Made by a program: the position numbers and the translations under genes. A stretch of 52,094 bases of DNA from an uncultured Bacteroidaceae bacterium (GTDB lineage: Bacteria > Bacteroidota > Bacteroidia > Bacteroidales > Bacteroidaceae): assembly GCA_934271655.1 (NCBI GenBank), contig CAKQRW010000020.1:1-52094 (forward strand). The letters run 5' to 3'. How positions within the stretch are numbered: position 1 is the stretch's first letter; each line of letters begins with the position of its first letter. Positions 26,489 through 35,241 of this stretch are shown in pieces. The notes beneath the pieces were generated by a model, which saw only the letters and a list, made by a program, of their open reading frames with translations, was not told the DNA's origin and ran no database searches.

Positions 26489-26965
26489 ATGCGATTCATA
26501 GGCGATTACACAGCTAAGACCGATGCCAAGGGAAGGGTATTCCTTCCTGCAGCATTCAGGCGCGTCCTCATGACCGGGGGCGAACAGACGCTTGTGCTGC
26601 GCCGTGACGTGTTTCAGAAATGCCTGGTGCTATACCCCATGGAAGTGTGGGACAAGCAACTGGAGAGCCTGAGAAGCCAGCTGAATCCCTGGAACCGCAA
26701 AGACCAGATGATGCTCAGACAGTTTGTGGCTGACGCCGAACAGATAGAGCTGGACAGTCAAGGCCGTCTGCTCATATCTAAAGGCAAGCTGCAATATGCC
26801 GACATCAACACAGACGTGCGCTTCCTCGCCATGGTAGACCGCATCGAGATATGGAGCAGGCAGGGCTACGACGCAATGATGGCTCAAGAGCATGATTTGG
26901 GCGATGACATAGAGATGAAATTTGGACAGGCTGCAACGGTTACAAACAACTATAACGAACAATAA
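26489..26965 (+). CDS. mraZ: MraZ transcriptional regulator of the division/cell-wall cluster
   Basis: 158 residues, first gene of the dcw cluster. MraZ proteins are AbrB-like DNA-binding proteins with two SpoVT/AbrB-type repeats that form a ring and control the cluster. Repeat 1 is seen at residues 1-50 (DAKGRVFLPAAFRR), repeat 2 at about 80-125 (DSQGRLLISKGKL), each with the D-x-x-GR-hydrophobic-P/I signature. I chose ATG 26489 because homology begins there (MRFIGDYTAKTD). An ATG 93 bp upstream in frame lies inside the promoter and would add a non-homologous leader. Two TGGGG boxes in the promoter fit autoregulation. It is followed after 12 bp by rsmH. Confidence 0.93.
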   Translation: MRFIGDYTAKTDAKGRVFLPAAFRRVLMTGGEQTLVLRRDVFQKCLVLYPMEVWDKQLESLRSQLNPWNRKDQMMLRQFVADAEQIELDSQGRLLISKGKLQYADINTDVRFLAMVDRIEIWSRQGYDAMMAQEHDLGDDIEMKFGQAATVTNNYNEQ

Positions 26966-26977
26966 ACACACATACCA

Positions 26978-27895
26978 ATGGCGGAAGAAACAGTATACCA
27001 CATACCAGTGCTCTTGACAGAGAGCGTTGACGGCCTCAACATTGGCAAAGGAGGCAACTTCGTCGACGTGACATTTGGCGGAGGCGGACACAGCCGAGAG
27101 ATCTACTCACGTCTCGACAAGGACGGACACCTGTATAGCTTCGACCAGGATGCCGATGCAGAAAGGAACGCCGAAGGCTTTGACACAGGGCGCTTCACGT
27201 TTGTCAGGAGCAATTTCCGCTTCCTCAAAAACTTTCTCCGCTATTACGGCGTGGACCAGATAGACGGGCTGCTCGCCGACCTTGGCGTGAGCTCGCACCA
27301 CTTCGACGACGCAGCACGAGGATTCTCCTTCCGCTTTGATGGAGCGCTCGACATGAGGATGAACCAGAGGGCCGGCATGACTGCCGCCGACGTGGTGAAC
27401 ACATACGAGGAGGAGCGGCTGGCGGACGTGCTATACCTCTACGGCGAACTGAAGCAGAGCCGCAAGATAGCGGCAGCCATTGTCAAGGCACGGCAGGAGA
27501 GGCCTATAGAGACTGTGGAAGACCTAATGGACGTATCAAAGTCCTTCTTCAGGAACGAACGAGAGAAGAAGGACATGGCTAAGCTCTTCCAGGCCCTGCG
27601 CATCGAGGTCAACCACGAGATGGATGCCCTGAAGGAGATGCTGAGAAGCGCCACAGAGATGCTGCGCCCTGGAGGACGGCTGGTCGTCATAACATACCAC
27701 TCGCTTGAAGACCGCATCGTGAAGAATCTGATGAAGACGGGCAATGTGGAGGGCAAGGAAGACAAGGACTTCTTCGGAAAGGTCAACACACCGTTCCGCC
27801 TGGTCAACAGGCAGGTCATCGTGCCAAGCGACGAGGAACAGGCTCGCAACCCAAGAAGCCGAAGCGCCAAACTGAGGATTGCTGAAAAGATCTGA
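26978..27895 (+). CDS. rsmH: 16S rRNA m4C1402 methyltransferase RsmH (MraW)
   Basis: Transfers a methyl group from SAM to N4 of C1402 in 16S rRNA, at the ribosomal P site. The 305-residue protein has the SAM-binding loop FVDVTFGGGGHSREI (about 26-40), the LLADLGVSSHHFDD motif (about 96-109), the segment FSFRFDGALDMRMN, and the C-terminal VITYHSLEDRIVKN motif with NPRSRSAKLRIAEK at the end. All are diagnostic, and the length is typical. It lies 12 bp after mraZ and 72 bp before the ftsL-like gene, in the standard dcw position. Confidence 0.97.
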   Translation: MAEETVYHIPVLLTESVDGLNIGKGGNFVDVTFGGGGHSREIYSRLDKDGHLYSFDQDADAERNAEGFDTGRFTFVRSNFRFLKNFLRYYGVDQIDGLLADLGVSSHHFDDAARGFSFRFDGALDMRMNQRAGMTAADVVNTYEEERLADVLYLYGELKQSRKIAAAIVKARQERPIETVEDLMDVSKSFFRNEREKKDMAKLFQALRIEVNHEMDALKEMLRSATEMLRPGGRLVVITYHSLEDRIVKNLMKTGNVEGKEDKDFFGKVNTPFRLVNRQVIVPSDEEQARNPRSRSAKLRIAEKI

Positions 27896-27967
27896 GGATA
27901 GCGGAGGACGCATGAGACAGAACGCAATGCGCTACACATTATTAAATTACATAACACATATAATAAG

Positions 27968-28666
27968 ATGACGAAGGATACAGGCAACATAGACGGACAT
28001 CAGGCTGCTGAGGACCAGCATACTGACAGCGACGGCTGCATGAACAACGGAGCCGAGCAGCCGAACAAGGACGAGGCTGAAGCGCGCCAAGCCATCGAAG
28101 CCGTGCGCAAGTTTGCCAATGAGAACGAAGACGAGGATTCAGGAGAATTCTCCATCAAGTCCATCATCGGCGGAGACTTCCTGATGAGCAAGTTCATCAT
28201 ACACCAGGTGGTCTTTGTCATCTTCTGCGTCCTTCTCATGATTTTTTACACAGGCAACAGATATGACAGCCAGCAGGACACCATAATGATCGACAGCCTG
28301 CGCACAGAACTGCAGAACGTAAAGTATAACGTGCTCACACAGTCGAGCGAACTGATGAACCTGATAAGGCAGTCTAACGTAGAGGAAAGGCTGCGACACA
28401 CCAAGGACAGCCTACTCCACAACTCTGTGACTCCGCCATTTCTCATCAAGATGAACGAAGACGACGAGGAGGAGGAAGCCGCTCCGACAGAGACACGTGA
28501 AGTGGTCATCGGTGAGGCTCCCATACCCGTAAGCGGCGAGGAGGAGGATAACCACGACGAGACCGAGAACAAGGCTGAGGAGAAGAAGGAGAGCGAGGCT
28601 GAGGAAGAGACGGAGAGCAAGGACAAGGCTGCCTCAGCACATGACAACAACAAGAAATCTGAATAA
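27968..28666 (+). CDS. FtsL-like divisome protein with long acidic tails
   Basis: Single-pass membrane protein in the ftsL position between rsmH and ftsI. The family core is at residues about 60-160: a membrane helix (VVFVIFCVLLMIFY), the NRYDSQQDTIMIDSLRTEL stretch and the coiled-coil segment ending TPPFLIK, as in other Bacteroidetes FtsL-like proteins. Around this core are an extra acidic, disordered-looking N-terminal region of about 60 residues and a C-terminal tail of about 75 residues made largely of Glu, Lys, Ala and Ser, which would lie in the periplasm. Known homologues, as I recall them, end soon after the TNPPY-type motif. FtsL links FtsQ to the septal synthase; the tails have no known role. 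Confidence 0.85.
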   Translation: MTKDTGNIDGHQAAEDQHTDSDGCMNNGAEQPNKDEAEARQAIEAVRKFANENEDEDSGEFSIKSIIGGDFLMSKFIIHQVVFVIFCVLLMIFYTGNRYDSQQDTIMIDSLRTELQNVKYNVLTQSSELMNLIRQSNVEERLRHTKDSLLHNSVTPPFLIKMNEDDEEEEAAPTETREVVIGEAPIPVSGEEEDNHDETENKAEEKKESEAEEETESKDKAASAHDNNKKSE

Positions 28667-28675
28667 CAGCAAACC

Positions 28676-30856
28676 ATGAAGTTTGATAACAAATACATAC
28701 AGTTCAGCGTGGGAATCATCGTGTGTGCAGCTGGACTCTTTATGATTGTCATAATAGCGCTCGCACTCTACAATGCCACGGTGAAAAGCGAGGAATGGAA
28801 AGAGATAGGCAACGTGAGCGTCGGCGACACGGTGCCCATGCCTGCCACACGAGGCAACATACTGAGCTCCGACGGCCAGCTGATGGCAAGCAGCCTGCCA
28901 GACTACAAGGTGTACATCGACTTCCTCTCTGGCGTGGACAGACTGGCCGACTCACTCGGAGCCGACGGTAAAATAATCAAGGTGTACGACCCCAAGCAGC
29001 TCCACAAGAAAGACTCAATGTGGATCACGCCAATAGACACCATATGCGAGGGACTGGCAGAAATATGCCCCATGTACACAAAGGAGGAATACAAGGAGAG
29101 GCTGCTGAAGGGACTGCATGAGCGCAAACGCTACTGGGACCTCACGCCACGCACCGTGCTCGACTACATACAGTTCAACCAACTGATGAAGCTGCCAATG
29201 TTCAAAAGCAAAAGCCGCTATACAAGTGGCCTGAACATCACGACACGCAACAACAGGAAGAAGCCCTTCGGCTCGCTGGCCAAACGCACATTAGGCGAGA
29301 TGTTCGGAGCCAAGGACTCTGCGCAGTCGGGACTGGAACTGGCCTACGACAGTCTGCTGAGAGGAGAAGCCGGACGGCAACACAACAAGAGGGTGCTTTC
29401 CAAATACCTGTCTATCATAGACAAAGAGCCTGTGGACGGCTACGACCTGGTGAGCACCATCGATGTGAGCATGCAGGACATATGCGAGAGCGCCCTGAGG
29501 GAGAAGCTCTATGAGCTTGAGGCAGACATGGGAGTGGTCGTGCTCATGGAGGTGAAGACAGGCGACGTGAAAGCTATAGTGAACCTCATGCGCTATGATG
29601 ACGGCAACTACTACGAGGCGCGCAACTATGCGCTCGCCGCTCTGATGGAGCCAGGCTCCACCTTCAAGACCGCGTCTATCATGGTTGCCATAGACGATGG
29701 CTACATCACGCCAAAGACTCACATAGAGACTGGCGGCGGTATATACAACATGTACGGTGCCTACATGAAAGACCACAACTGGGCGCGTGGCGGCTACGGC
29801 ATGCTGACGGTACCTGAGGTGCTGATGGTGTCAAGCAACATCGGCGTGAGCCGACTCATCGACGAGCACTACCACAACCAGCCGGGAAAGTTTGTAGAGG
29901 GACTGAAGCGAGTAGGAATAGGCACACCGCTCGGCATCCCGTTCAAAGGCGCGGCAGACCCCGTGATACGCACCCCTAACAAGGAGAACTGGTCTAAGAC
30001 AGCCCTGGCATGGATGTCCATAGGCTACGAAACGCAGATACCGCCAATAAGCACATGCGCATTCTATAATGCCATAGCGAATGGAGGCAAGATGGTGCGC
30101 CCGCGCTTTGCCAAAGGCATCTCCCGACATGGCGAGATGGTGGAGGAGTTTCCTGTGGAAGTGATCAAGCCGCAGATATGCAAGCCGCAGACTCTGAAAG
30201 ACATGCAGGACATACTTTACCGAGTGGTCAACGACAAGGCGGGTCTTGGCAAGAGGGCCGGCAACCCATATTTCCACGTGAGCGGCAAGACAGGCACGGC
30301 ACAGGTGGCAAGTGCAGGCGGCTACCGAGGAGGCAAGAGGGAGCACCTCGTCAGCTTCTGCGGATACTACCCCTCTGAAGCTCCCAAATACACATGCATA
30401 GTGGCCATCAGGCACGCTTATTATGTGGCGAGCGGAGGCAGCCAGGCCGGTGTCGTCTTCTCTAAGATAGCGCAAAGGATATACTCCAAGAACGTAACCA
30501 CCAACCTCAACCTCGCTAAGGACTCCACGGCCACATATGTGCCGGACGTGAAGAATGGCGACGTACTGGCAGCCAGAGCGGTGCTCGACAATCTGGGAGT
30601 GCGCTACCATGGCGGACAAGGATACGAGTGGGGAAAGGCAACGGACGAAGATAAGGACGTGAAGTTTGAGCCAGCCTCTGAAAGCAAGTACAAGGTGCCC
30701 GACGTGACAGGCATGGGTGCAAGAGACGCTGTCTACGCTCTCACATCGAAAGGCATGAAGGTGAGGATGCGTGGCAAGGGACGCGTGGTGAGCCAAAGCG
30801 CAAAGGCGGGAAGCCAAGTGGTTAAGGGACTGACTGTGAAGCTCCAGCTCAAATAG
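28676..30856 (+). CDS. ftsI: Septal peptidoglycan transpeptidase FtsI (PBP3-type) with C-terminal PASTA
   Basis: Class B penicillin-binding protein that cross-links septal peptidoglycan. It has an N-terminal membrane helix (about 10-32), a dimerisation domain (RGNILSSDGQLMAS), and a transpeptidase domain with Ser328 in the STFK box (MEPGSTFKTAS), the SSN motif (VSSNIGVSRL) and the KTG box at Lys538 (GKTGTAQVAS). After the enzyme domain come one weak and one clear PASTA domain (YKVPDVTGMGARDAVYAL at the end). The 726-residue length is typical for Bacteroidetes. The start codon lies 9 bp after the ftsL-like stop. Confidence 0.97.
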   Translation: MKFDNKYIQFSVGIIVCAAGLFMIVIIALALYNATVKSEEWKEIGNVSVGDTVPMPATRGNILSSDGQLMASSLPDYKVYIDFLSGVDRLADSLGADGKIIKVYDPKQLHKKDSMWITPIDTICEGLAEICPMYTKEEYKERLLKGLHERKRYWDLTPRTVLDYIQFNQLMKLPMFKSKSRYTSGLNITTRNNRKKPFGSLAKRTLGEMFGAKDSAQSGLELAYDSLLRGEAGRQHNKRVLSKYLSIIDKEPVDGYDLVSTIDVSMQDICESALREKLYELEADMGVVVLMEVKTGDVKAIVNLMRYDDGNYYEARNYALAALMEPGSTFKTASIMVAIDDGYITPKTHIETGGGIYNMYGAYMKDHNWARGGYGMLTVPEVLMVSSNIGVSRLIDEHYHNQPGKFVEGLKRVGIGTPLGIPFKGAADPVIRTPNKENWSKTALAWMSIGYETQIPPISTCAFYNAIANGGKMVRPRFAKGISRHGEMVEEFPVEVIKPQICKPQTLKDMQDILYRVVNDKAGLGKRAGNPYFHVSGKTGTAQVASAGGYRGGKREHLVSFCGYYPSEAPKYTCIVAIRHAYYVASGGSQAGVVFSKIAQRIYSKNVTTNLNLAKDSTATYVPDVKNGDVLAARAVLDNLGVRYHGGQGYEWGKATDEDKDVKFEPASESKYKVPDVTGMGARDAVYALTSKGMKVRMRGKGRVVSQSAKAGSQVVKGLTVKLQLK

Positions 30857-31001
30857 GCCATGCCTCAGGCAATACATGCAAAAGGGAACAAGGCTACATG
30901 AAGAAAGAAGCATGGCTACGTGAAGAAGGAAGCAAGGCGCCACGATGGCTGCGCGCCAACAAAAAAGAATACACAAACGATCTAAACACAAAAGGATACG
31001 T

Positions 31002-32447
31002 ATGAAACTGAAAAATCTGGTAAGCGGACTTGACACCATAGAGGTCAAGGGCAATTTGGATTGCGACATCTGCGGCGTGCAGATTGACTCACGCCGAGTG
31101 GACAATGGCTATCTGTTCATAGCTGTGAGAGGCACGGCTGCCGACGGACACAACTACATAGGCAAGGCTGTGGAGAAAGGCGCTGTGGCTGTGCTGTGCG
31201 AGGAGATGCCTGAGAGCATCGCCGAGGGAGTTACATACGTAAAGGTGAGCAACACAGAACAGGTGACCGGAGAAATCGCTACCACGTTCTATGGCGACCC
31301 TACAAGCAAGTTGAAGCTGGTGGGCGTGACTGGAACCAACGGCAAGACAACAATAGCCACGGTGCTCTATGAGATGTTCCGCCATCTGGGATACAAGGTG
31401 GGACTCCTTTCTACCGTGGCAAACTACATAGATGACGAGAAGATTCCGACAGACCACACCACGCCAGACCCTATCACACTCAACGCACTTCTCGCCGAGA
31501 TGGCCGAGAAAGGCTGTGAGTATGCCTTTATGGAAGTGAGCAGCCACAGCATCGTACAGAATCGCATAGGCGGCCTGAGGTTTGTAGGTGGTCTCTTCAC
31601 CAACATCACTCGCGACCATCTCGATTACCATAAGACTTTTGAGAACTACATAAAGGCAAAGAAACTTTTCTTTGACAACCTGCCAGCTACGGCATTTGCC
31701 ATCACCAACGCTGACGACAAGAACGGCATGGTGATGGTGCAGAACACGAAGGCCAAGGTGAAGACTTACTCTGTGCAGAGCTCGGCCGACTTCAAGGCTA
31801 AGATTATAGAATGCCATTTTGAGGGAATGTATCTGGAGATAAACGGACAGGAGGTCGGAGTGCAGTTCATCGGCAAGTTCAACGTGAGCAACCTCCTTGC
31901 TGTCTACGGAGCGGCTGTCATGCTCGGCGTGAACGAGCACGAGGCTCTTGTGGCCCTCAGCGCCATGAAGCCTGTAAGCGGACGCTTTGAGGCATTGCGC
32001 TCGCCATCGGGCTACACAGCCATCGTCGACTATGCCCACACTCCCGACGCACTGGAGAATGTGCTCAACGCCATCCATGCTGTGCTTGAGGGAAAGGGCG
32101 AGGTCATCACAGTATGCGGGGCTGGAGGCAACAGAGACAAGGGCAAGCGCCCGCTCATGGCCAAGGAAGCTGCAAGACAGAGCGACAGGGTCATCATCAC
32201 GAGCGACAACCCACGATTTGAGGAACCGCAAGACATCATCAACGACATGCTGGCCGGACTCAACGAGGATGACATGAAGAAGACCATCAGCATCGTAGAC
32301 CGCCGCCAGGCCATAAAGGCTGCATGCATGATGGCCAAGCCAGGCGATGTCATTCTCATCGCAGGAAAAGGGCATGAGGACTATCAGGACGTGAAAGGCG
32401 TGAAGCACCACTTCGACGACAAGGAAGAGGTGAGGGCATGCTTCTGA
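31002..32447 (+). CDS. murE: UDP-MurNAc-L-Ala-D-Glu:meso-diaminopimelate ligase MurE
   Basis: Adds the third amino acid to the peptidoglycan stem peptide in the cytoplasm. The 481 residues contain the three Mur-ligase domains: DSRRVDNGYLFIAVRG in the UDP-binding domain, the ATP loop GVTGTNGKTTIATVL, and the C-terminal domain with GAGGNRDKGKRPLM and the DNPR motif (SDNPRFEEPQDI), which selects meso-diaminopimelate over lysine. ATG 31002 is preferred because homology starts there and a purine-rich AAAGGA precedes it. The frame is open for 57 bp more, but the extra residues are a basic run without family similarity. It follows ftsI after 145 bp. Confidence 0.97.
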   Translation: MKLKNLVSGLDTIEVKGNLDCDICGVQIDSRRVDNGYLFIAVRGTAADGHNYIGKAVEKGAVAVLCEEMPESIAEGVTYVKVSNTEQVTGEIATTFYGDPTSKLKLVGVTGTNGKTTIATVLYEMFRHLGYKVGLLSTVANYIDDEKIPTDHTTPDPITLNALLAEMAEKGCEYAFMEVSSHSIVQNRIGGLRFVGGLFTNITRDHLDYHKTFENYIKAKKLFFDNLPATAFAITNADDKNGMVMVQNTKAKVKTYSVQSSADFKAKIIECHFEGMYLEINGQEVGVQFIGKFNVSNLLAVYGAAVMLGVNEHEALVALSAMKPVSGRFEALRSPSGYTAIVDYAHTPDALENVLNAIHAVLEGKGEVITVCGAGGNRDKGKRPLMAKEAARQSDRVIITSDNPRFEEPQDIINDMLAGLNEDDMKKTISIVDRRQAIKAACMMAKPGDVILIAGKGHEDYQDVKGVKHHFDDKEEVRACF

Positions 32448-32551
32448 CATAGCGCGGAAGACAGGACTGCATAAAGCATAGCTACGGCCACCCAAGGACA
32501 TAGGGCGACGAAAGCATGAGGCTCAAGGGCAGACTGCTGGCGACAAACATA

Positions 32552-32607
32552 GCAACTTTACATCATCTGATTGTAAAAGTGACAGACAAAGCAACTTTAC
32601 ATCATCT
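32552..32607 (+). repeat. 17-bp direct repeat before mraY
   Basis: GCAACTTTACATCATCT occurs at 32552-32568 and 32591-32607, inside a longer imperfect repeat beginning GACAAACA/GACAGACA. It lies in the 175-bp murE-mraY gap just before the GTG start of mraY. Confidence 0.85.
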
Positions 32608-32622
32608 AATAAAACAGAACAC

Positions 32623-33882
32623 GTGTTATATAACTTCTTTAAATACTTGGACCAGCTCGACATCCCAGGCGCAGGCATGTTCAGCTATGTGTCATTCCGC
32701 TCATTGGCAGCATTGATACTGTCACTTGTGATATCAATGGTGGCAGGCGAATATTTCATAAAGTTCATGCGCAAGCGCAACCATATAGAGGTTGCGAGAG
32801 ACGCTTCTATAGACCCTTACGGGGTGATGAAGAAAGGCGTGCCATCGATGGGGGGAGTGGTAATCGTGGCCGCTGTGCTTATACCCGCCCTCCTGCTTGG
32901 CAAACTGAGCAACGTGTACATGCTGCTGCTCATCGCCACCATCTCTTTCTTCGGACTCATCGGCTTCATCGACGATAAGATAAAGCTGGGCGGAAACAAA
33001 GACGGAATGGCTCCGCGATGGAAGATGCTCTCGCAGCTGGCCTTCGGCGTGTGCGTGGGACTGACTCTGTGGCTAAGCCCTGAAGCTGTGGTAAGAGAGA
33101 ATGTGGAGAGAGAGATAGGCGAGAAGGTCGAGGTGTACCACAAGAGCGAGGCAAGAAAGAGCACGGTGACTACCCTGCCTTTCGTAAAGAGCAACAACAT
33201 CGACTATTACGAGGTTGCGGGATTGTTCCTCAGCGGAAAGGCTAAGAGGGCCGGCGGATGGATACTGTTCGTGCTTGTCACCACGTTTGTCATCGCGGCC
33301 GTGAGCAACGGGGCCAACCTCAACGACGGCATGGACGGCATGTGCGCTGGCAACTCAGCCATAATAGGGGTGACACTTGGCATTCTGGCATACGTGAGCG
33401 GACACATACAATTCGCCAGTTACCTGAATGTGATGTATATACCCGGATCGGAGGAAACGGTGGTCTTCCTGTGCGCCTTCGTGGGCGCGCTGGTGGGATT
33501 TCTATGGTACAACGCCTATCCTGCCAAGGTGTTCATGGGCGATACCGGCAGCCTCGCCATCGGTGGAGTGATTGCGGTGACAGCCATCATCATACACAAG
33601 GAACTGCTTCTGCCCATCCTCTGCGGCATCTTCCTTATGGAGAGCCTCTCTGTGATACTCCAGGTGGCCTACGCCAAGAGAGGCAACGCCAGGGGCGAGA
33701 AATGGAGAGTGTTCAAGCGCGCCCCATTCCATGACCACTACCGCCACAAGATGGAGGATGGCGTGAAATATCTCATCAAGCGCCCGAAGGGACTATTGTT
33801 TGAATCAATGATAACGACAAGATTCTGGATCGTCACTATCTTGCTCGCTGCTATAACTATAATAACATTAAAGATAAGATGA
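32623..33882 (+). CDS. mraY: Phospho-MurNAc-pentapeptide translocase MraY
   Basis: Integral membrane enzyme that makes lipid I from UDP-MurNAc-pentapeptide and undecaprenyl phosphate. The 419 residues have about ten membrane helices and all family motifs: KGVPSMGGVVIV, the NLNDGMDGMCAGNSA Asp-rich motif, GDTGSLAIGG, and the C-terminal RAPFHDHYRHK histidine loop. I accept the GTG start at 32623 because the first 17 residues (LYNFFKYLDQLDIPGAG) belong to the conserved N-terminus and the first internal ATG would remove them. The stop codon overlaps the murD start (ATGA at 33879-33882), suggesting coupled translation. Confidence 0.97.
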   Translation: MLYNFFKYLDQLDIPGAGMFSYVSFRSLAALILSLVISMVAGEYFIKFMRKRNHIEVARDASIDPYGVMKKGVPSMGGVVIVAAVLIPALLLGKLSNVYMLLLIATISFFGLIGFIDDKIKLGGNKDGMAPRWKMLSQLAFGVCVGLTLWLSPEAVVRENVEREIGEKVEVYHKSEARKSTVTTLPFVKSNNIDYYEVAGLFLSGKAKRAGGWILFVLVTTFVIAAVSNGANLNDGMDGMCAGNSAIIGVTLGILAYVSGHIQFASYLNVMYIPGSEETVVFLCAFVGALVGFLWYNAYPAKVFMGDTGSLAIGGVIAVTAIIIHKELLLPILCGIFLMESLSVILQVAYAKRGNARGEKWRVFKRAPFHDHYRHKMEDGVKYLIKRPKGLLFESMITTRFWIVTILLAAITIITLKIR

Positions 33883-35210
33883 AAAGAATTGTTGTATTGG
33901 GAGCTGGCGAGAGCGGAGCAGGAGCCGCTGTTCTTGCCAAGGCAAAAGGATATGACGTGTTTGTAAGCGACATGTCTAAGATAAAGGACAAGTATAAGGA
34001 GCAGCTCAACAAGCACGAGATAGTGTGGGAAGAGGGACAGCATACAGAGGAACTCATTCTCAACGCAGATGAGGTCATCAAGAGTCCTGGTATCCCAGAG
34101 AACGCCCCTATGATACAGAAGCTCAAGAAGAAGAGCATACCCATAATCTCTGAGATAGAGTTTGCCGGACGCTACACCAACGCTAAGATGATATGCATCA
34201 CCGGCAGCAACGGCAAGACAACAACGACCTCGCTCATATACCACATACTGAAGAATGCCGGATATAACGTGGGACTGGCTGGCAACATAGGCAGAAGCCT
34301 GGCTCTGCAGGTGGCGGAGGAAAGCTTTGAGTACTATGTCATAGAGCTGAGCAGTTTCCAGCTGGACAACATGTATGACTTCAAGGCTGACATAGCCGTG
34401 CTGATGAATATCACGCCAGACCACCTGGACCGCTACGACTTCAAGATGCAGAACTATGTGGATGCCAAGATGCGCATCATACAGAACCAGACTGAGAACG
34501 ACGCCTTTGTGTTCTGGAACGACGACCCTATTGTGAAAAGGGAACTGGAGAAATACAACATCAAGGCAAAGATGTGCCCATTCAGCGAGTTCAAGGAGAA
34601 AGCGTGCATCGGTTATGTGGAGGACAACGAGTACGTGATAGAAGGCCCTACTCCATTCAACATGGAGCAGGAGGAACTGGCGCTGAGAGGCAAGCACAAC
34701 CTCTATAACTCTCTCGCTGCCGGTATCACAGCCGACCTGGCTGGCGTGAGCAACGAGAAAATACGCGAGGGACTGAAGACATTTGCCGGTGTGGAGCACA
34801 GACTGGAAAAAGCAGGAAGAGTGAGAGGCGTGGAGTTCATCAACGACTCGAAGGCCACCAACGTGAACGCCTGCTGGTATGCGCTCGACAGCATGACCAC
34901 ACCTACAGTGCTCATACTCGGAGGCAAGGACAAAGGTAACGACTATTCTGAGATATTTGACCTCGTGAGGGAAAAATGCATCGGACTGGTCTTCCTCGGT
35001 GTGGACAACAGCAAGCTGCACGCTGCCTTCGACAGCTTTGGCATACCTATCGCAGACGTGAAATGCATGAAAGACTGCGTGGATGAATGTGTCAAGATGG
35101 CAAAGCCAGGCAGCACCGTGCTGCTCAGCCCTTGCTGCGCAAGCTTCGACCTCTTCAAGAATATGGAGGACCGTGGCGAGCAGTTCAAGGAGTGTGTTAA
35201 GAATCTGTAA
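33879..35210 (+). CDS. murD: UDP-MurNAc-L-alanine:D-glutamate ligase MurD
   Basis: Cytoplasmic ligase adding D-glutamate to UDP-MurNAc-L-Ala. The 443 residues show the nucleotide-binding start VLGAGESGAGAAVLAKAKG, the ATP loop ITGSNGKTTTTSLIYH, the ELSSFQLDN motif typical of MurD, ITPDHLDRYD, and the C-terminal NDSKATNVNACWYAL and LLSPCCASFDLF motifs. Length is normal. The start overlaps the mraY stop by four bases; ftsW follows after 31 bp. Confidence 0.97.
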   Translation: MKRIVVLGAGESGAGAAVLAKAKGYDVFVSDMSKIKDKYKEQLNKHEIVWEEGQHTEELILNADEVIKSPGIPENAPMIQKLKKKSIPIISEIEFAGRYTNAKMICITGSNGKTTTTSLIYHILKNAGYNVGLAGNIGRSLALQVAEESFEYYVIELSSFQLDNMYDFKADIAVLMNITPDHLDRYDFKMQNYVDAKMRIIQNQTENDAFVFWNDDPIVKRELEKYNIKAKMCPFSEFKEKACIGYVEDNEYVIEGPTPFNMEQEELALRGKHNLYNSLAAGITADLAGVSNEKIREGLKTFAGVEHRLEKAGRVRGVEFINDSKATNVNACWYALDSMTTPTVLILGGKDKGNDYSEIFDLVREKCIGLVFLGVDNSKLHAAFDSFGIPIADVKCMKDCVDECVKMAKPGSTVLLSPCCASFDLFKNMEDRGEQFKECVKNL

Positions 35211-35241
35211 TTTACGACGTTTCAAATCCACTTGATAACCG

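Noticed and set aside
31089..32501. Open frame of 470 codons on the - strand opposite murE
   Set aside because: It mirrors the murE codons, has no family similarity and an odd His/Leu/Val-rich composition.
32516..32716. 66-codon open frame with ATLHHLI repeats before mraY
   Set aside because: The peptide repeat comes from the non-coding direct repeat, and the frame overlaps the conserved N-terminus of mraY.
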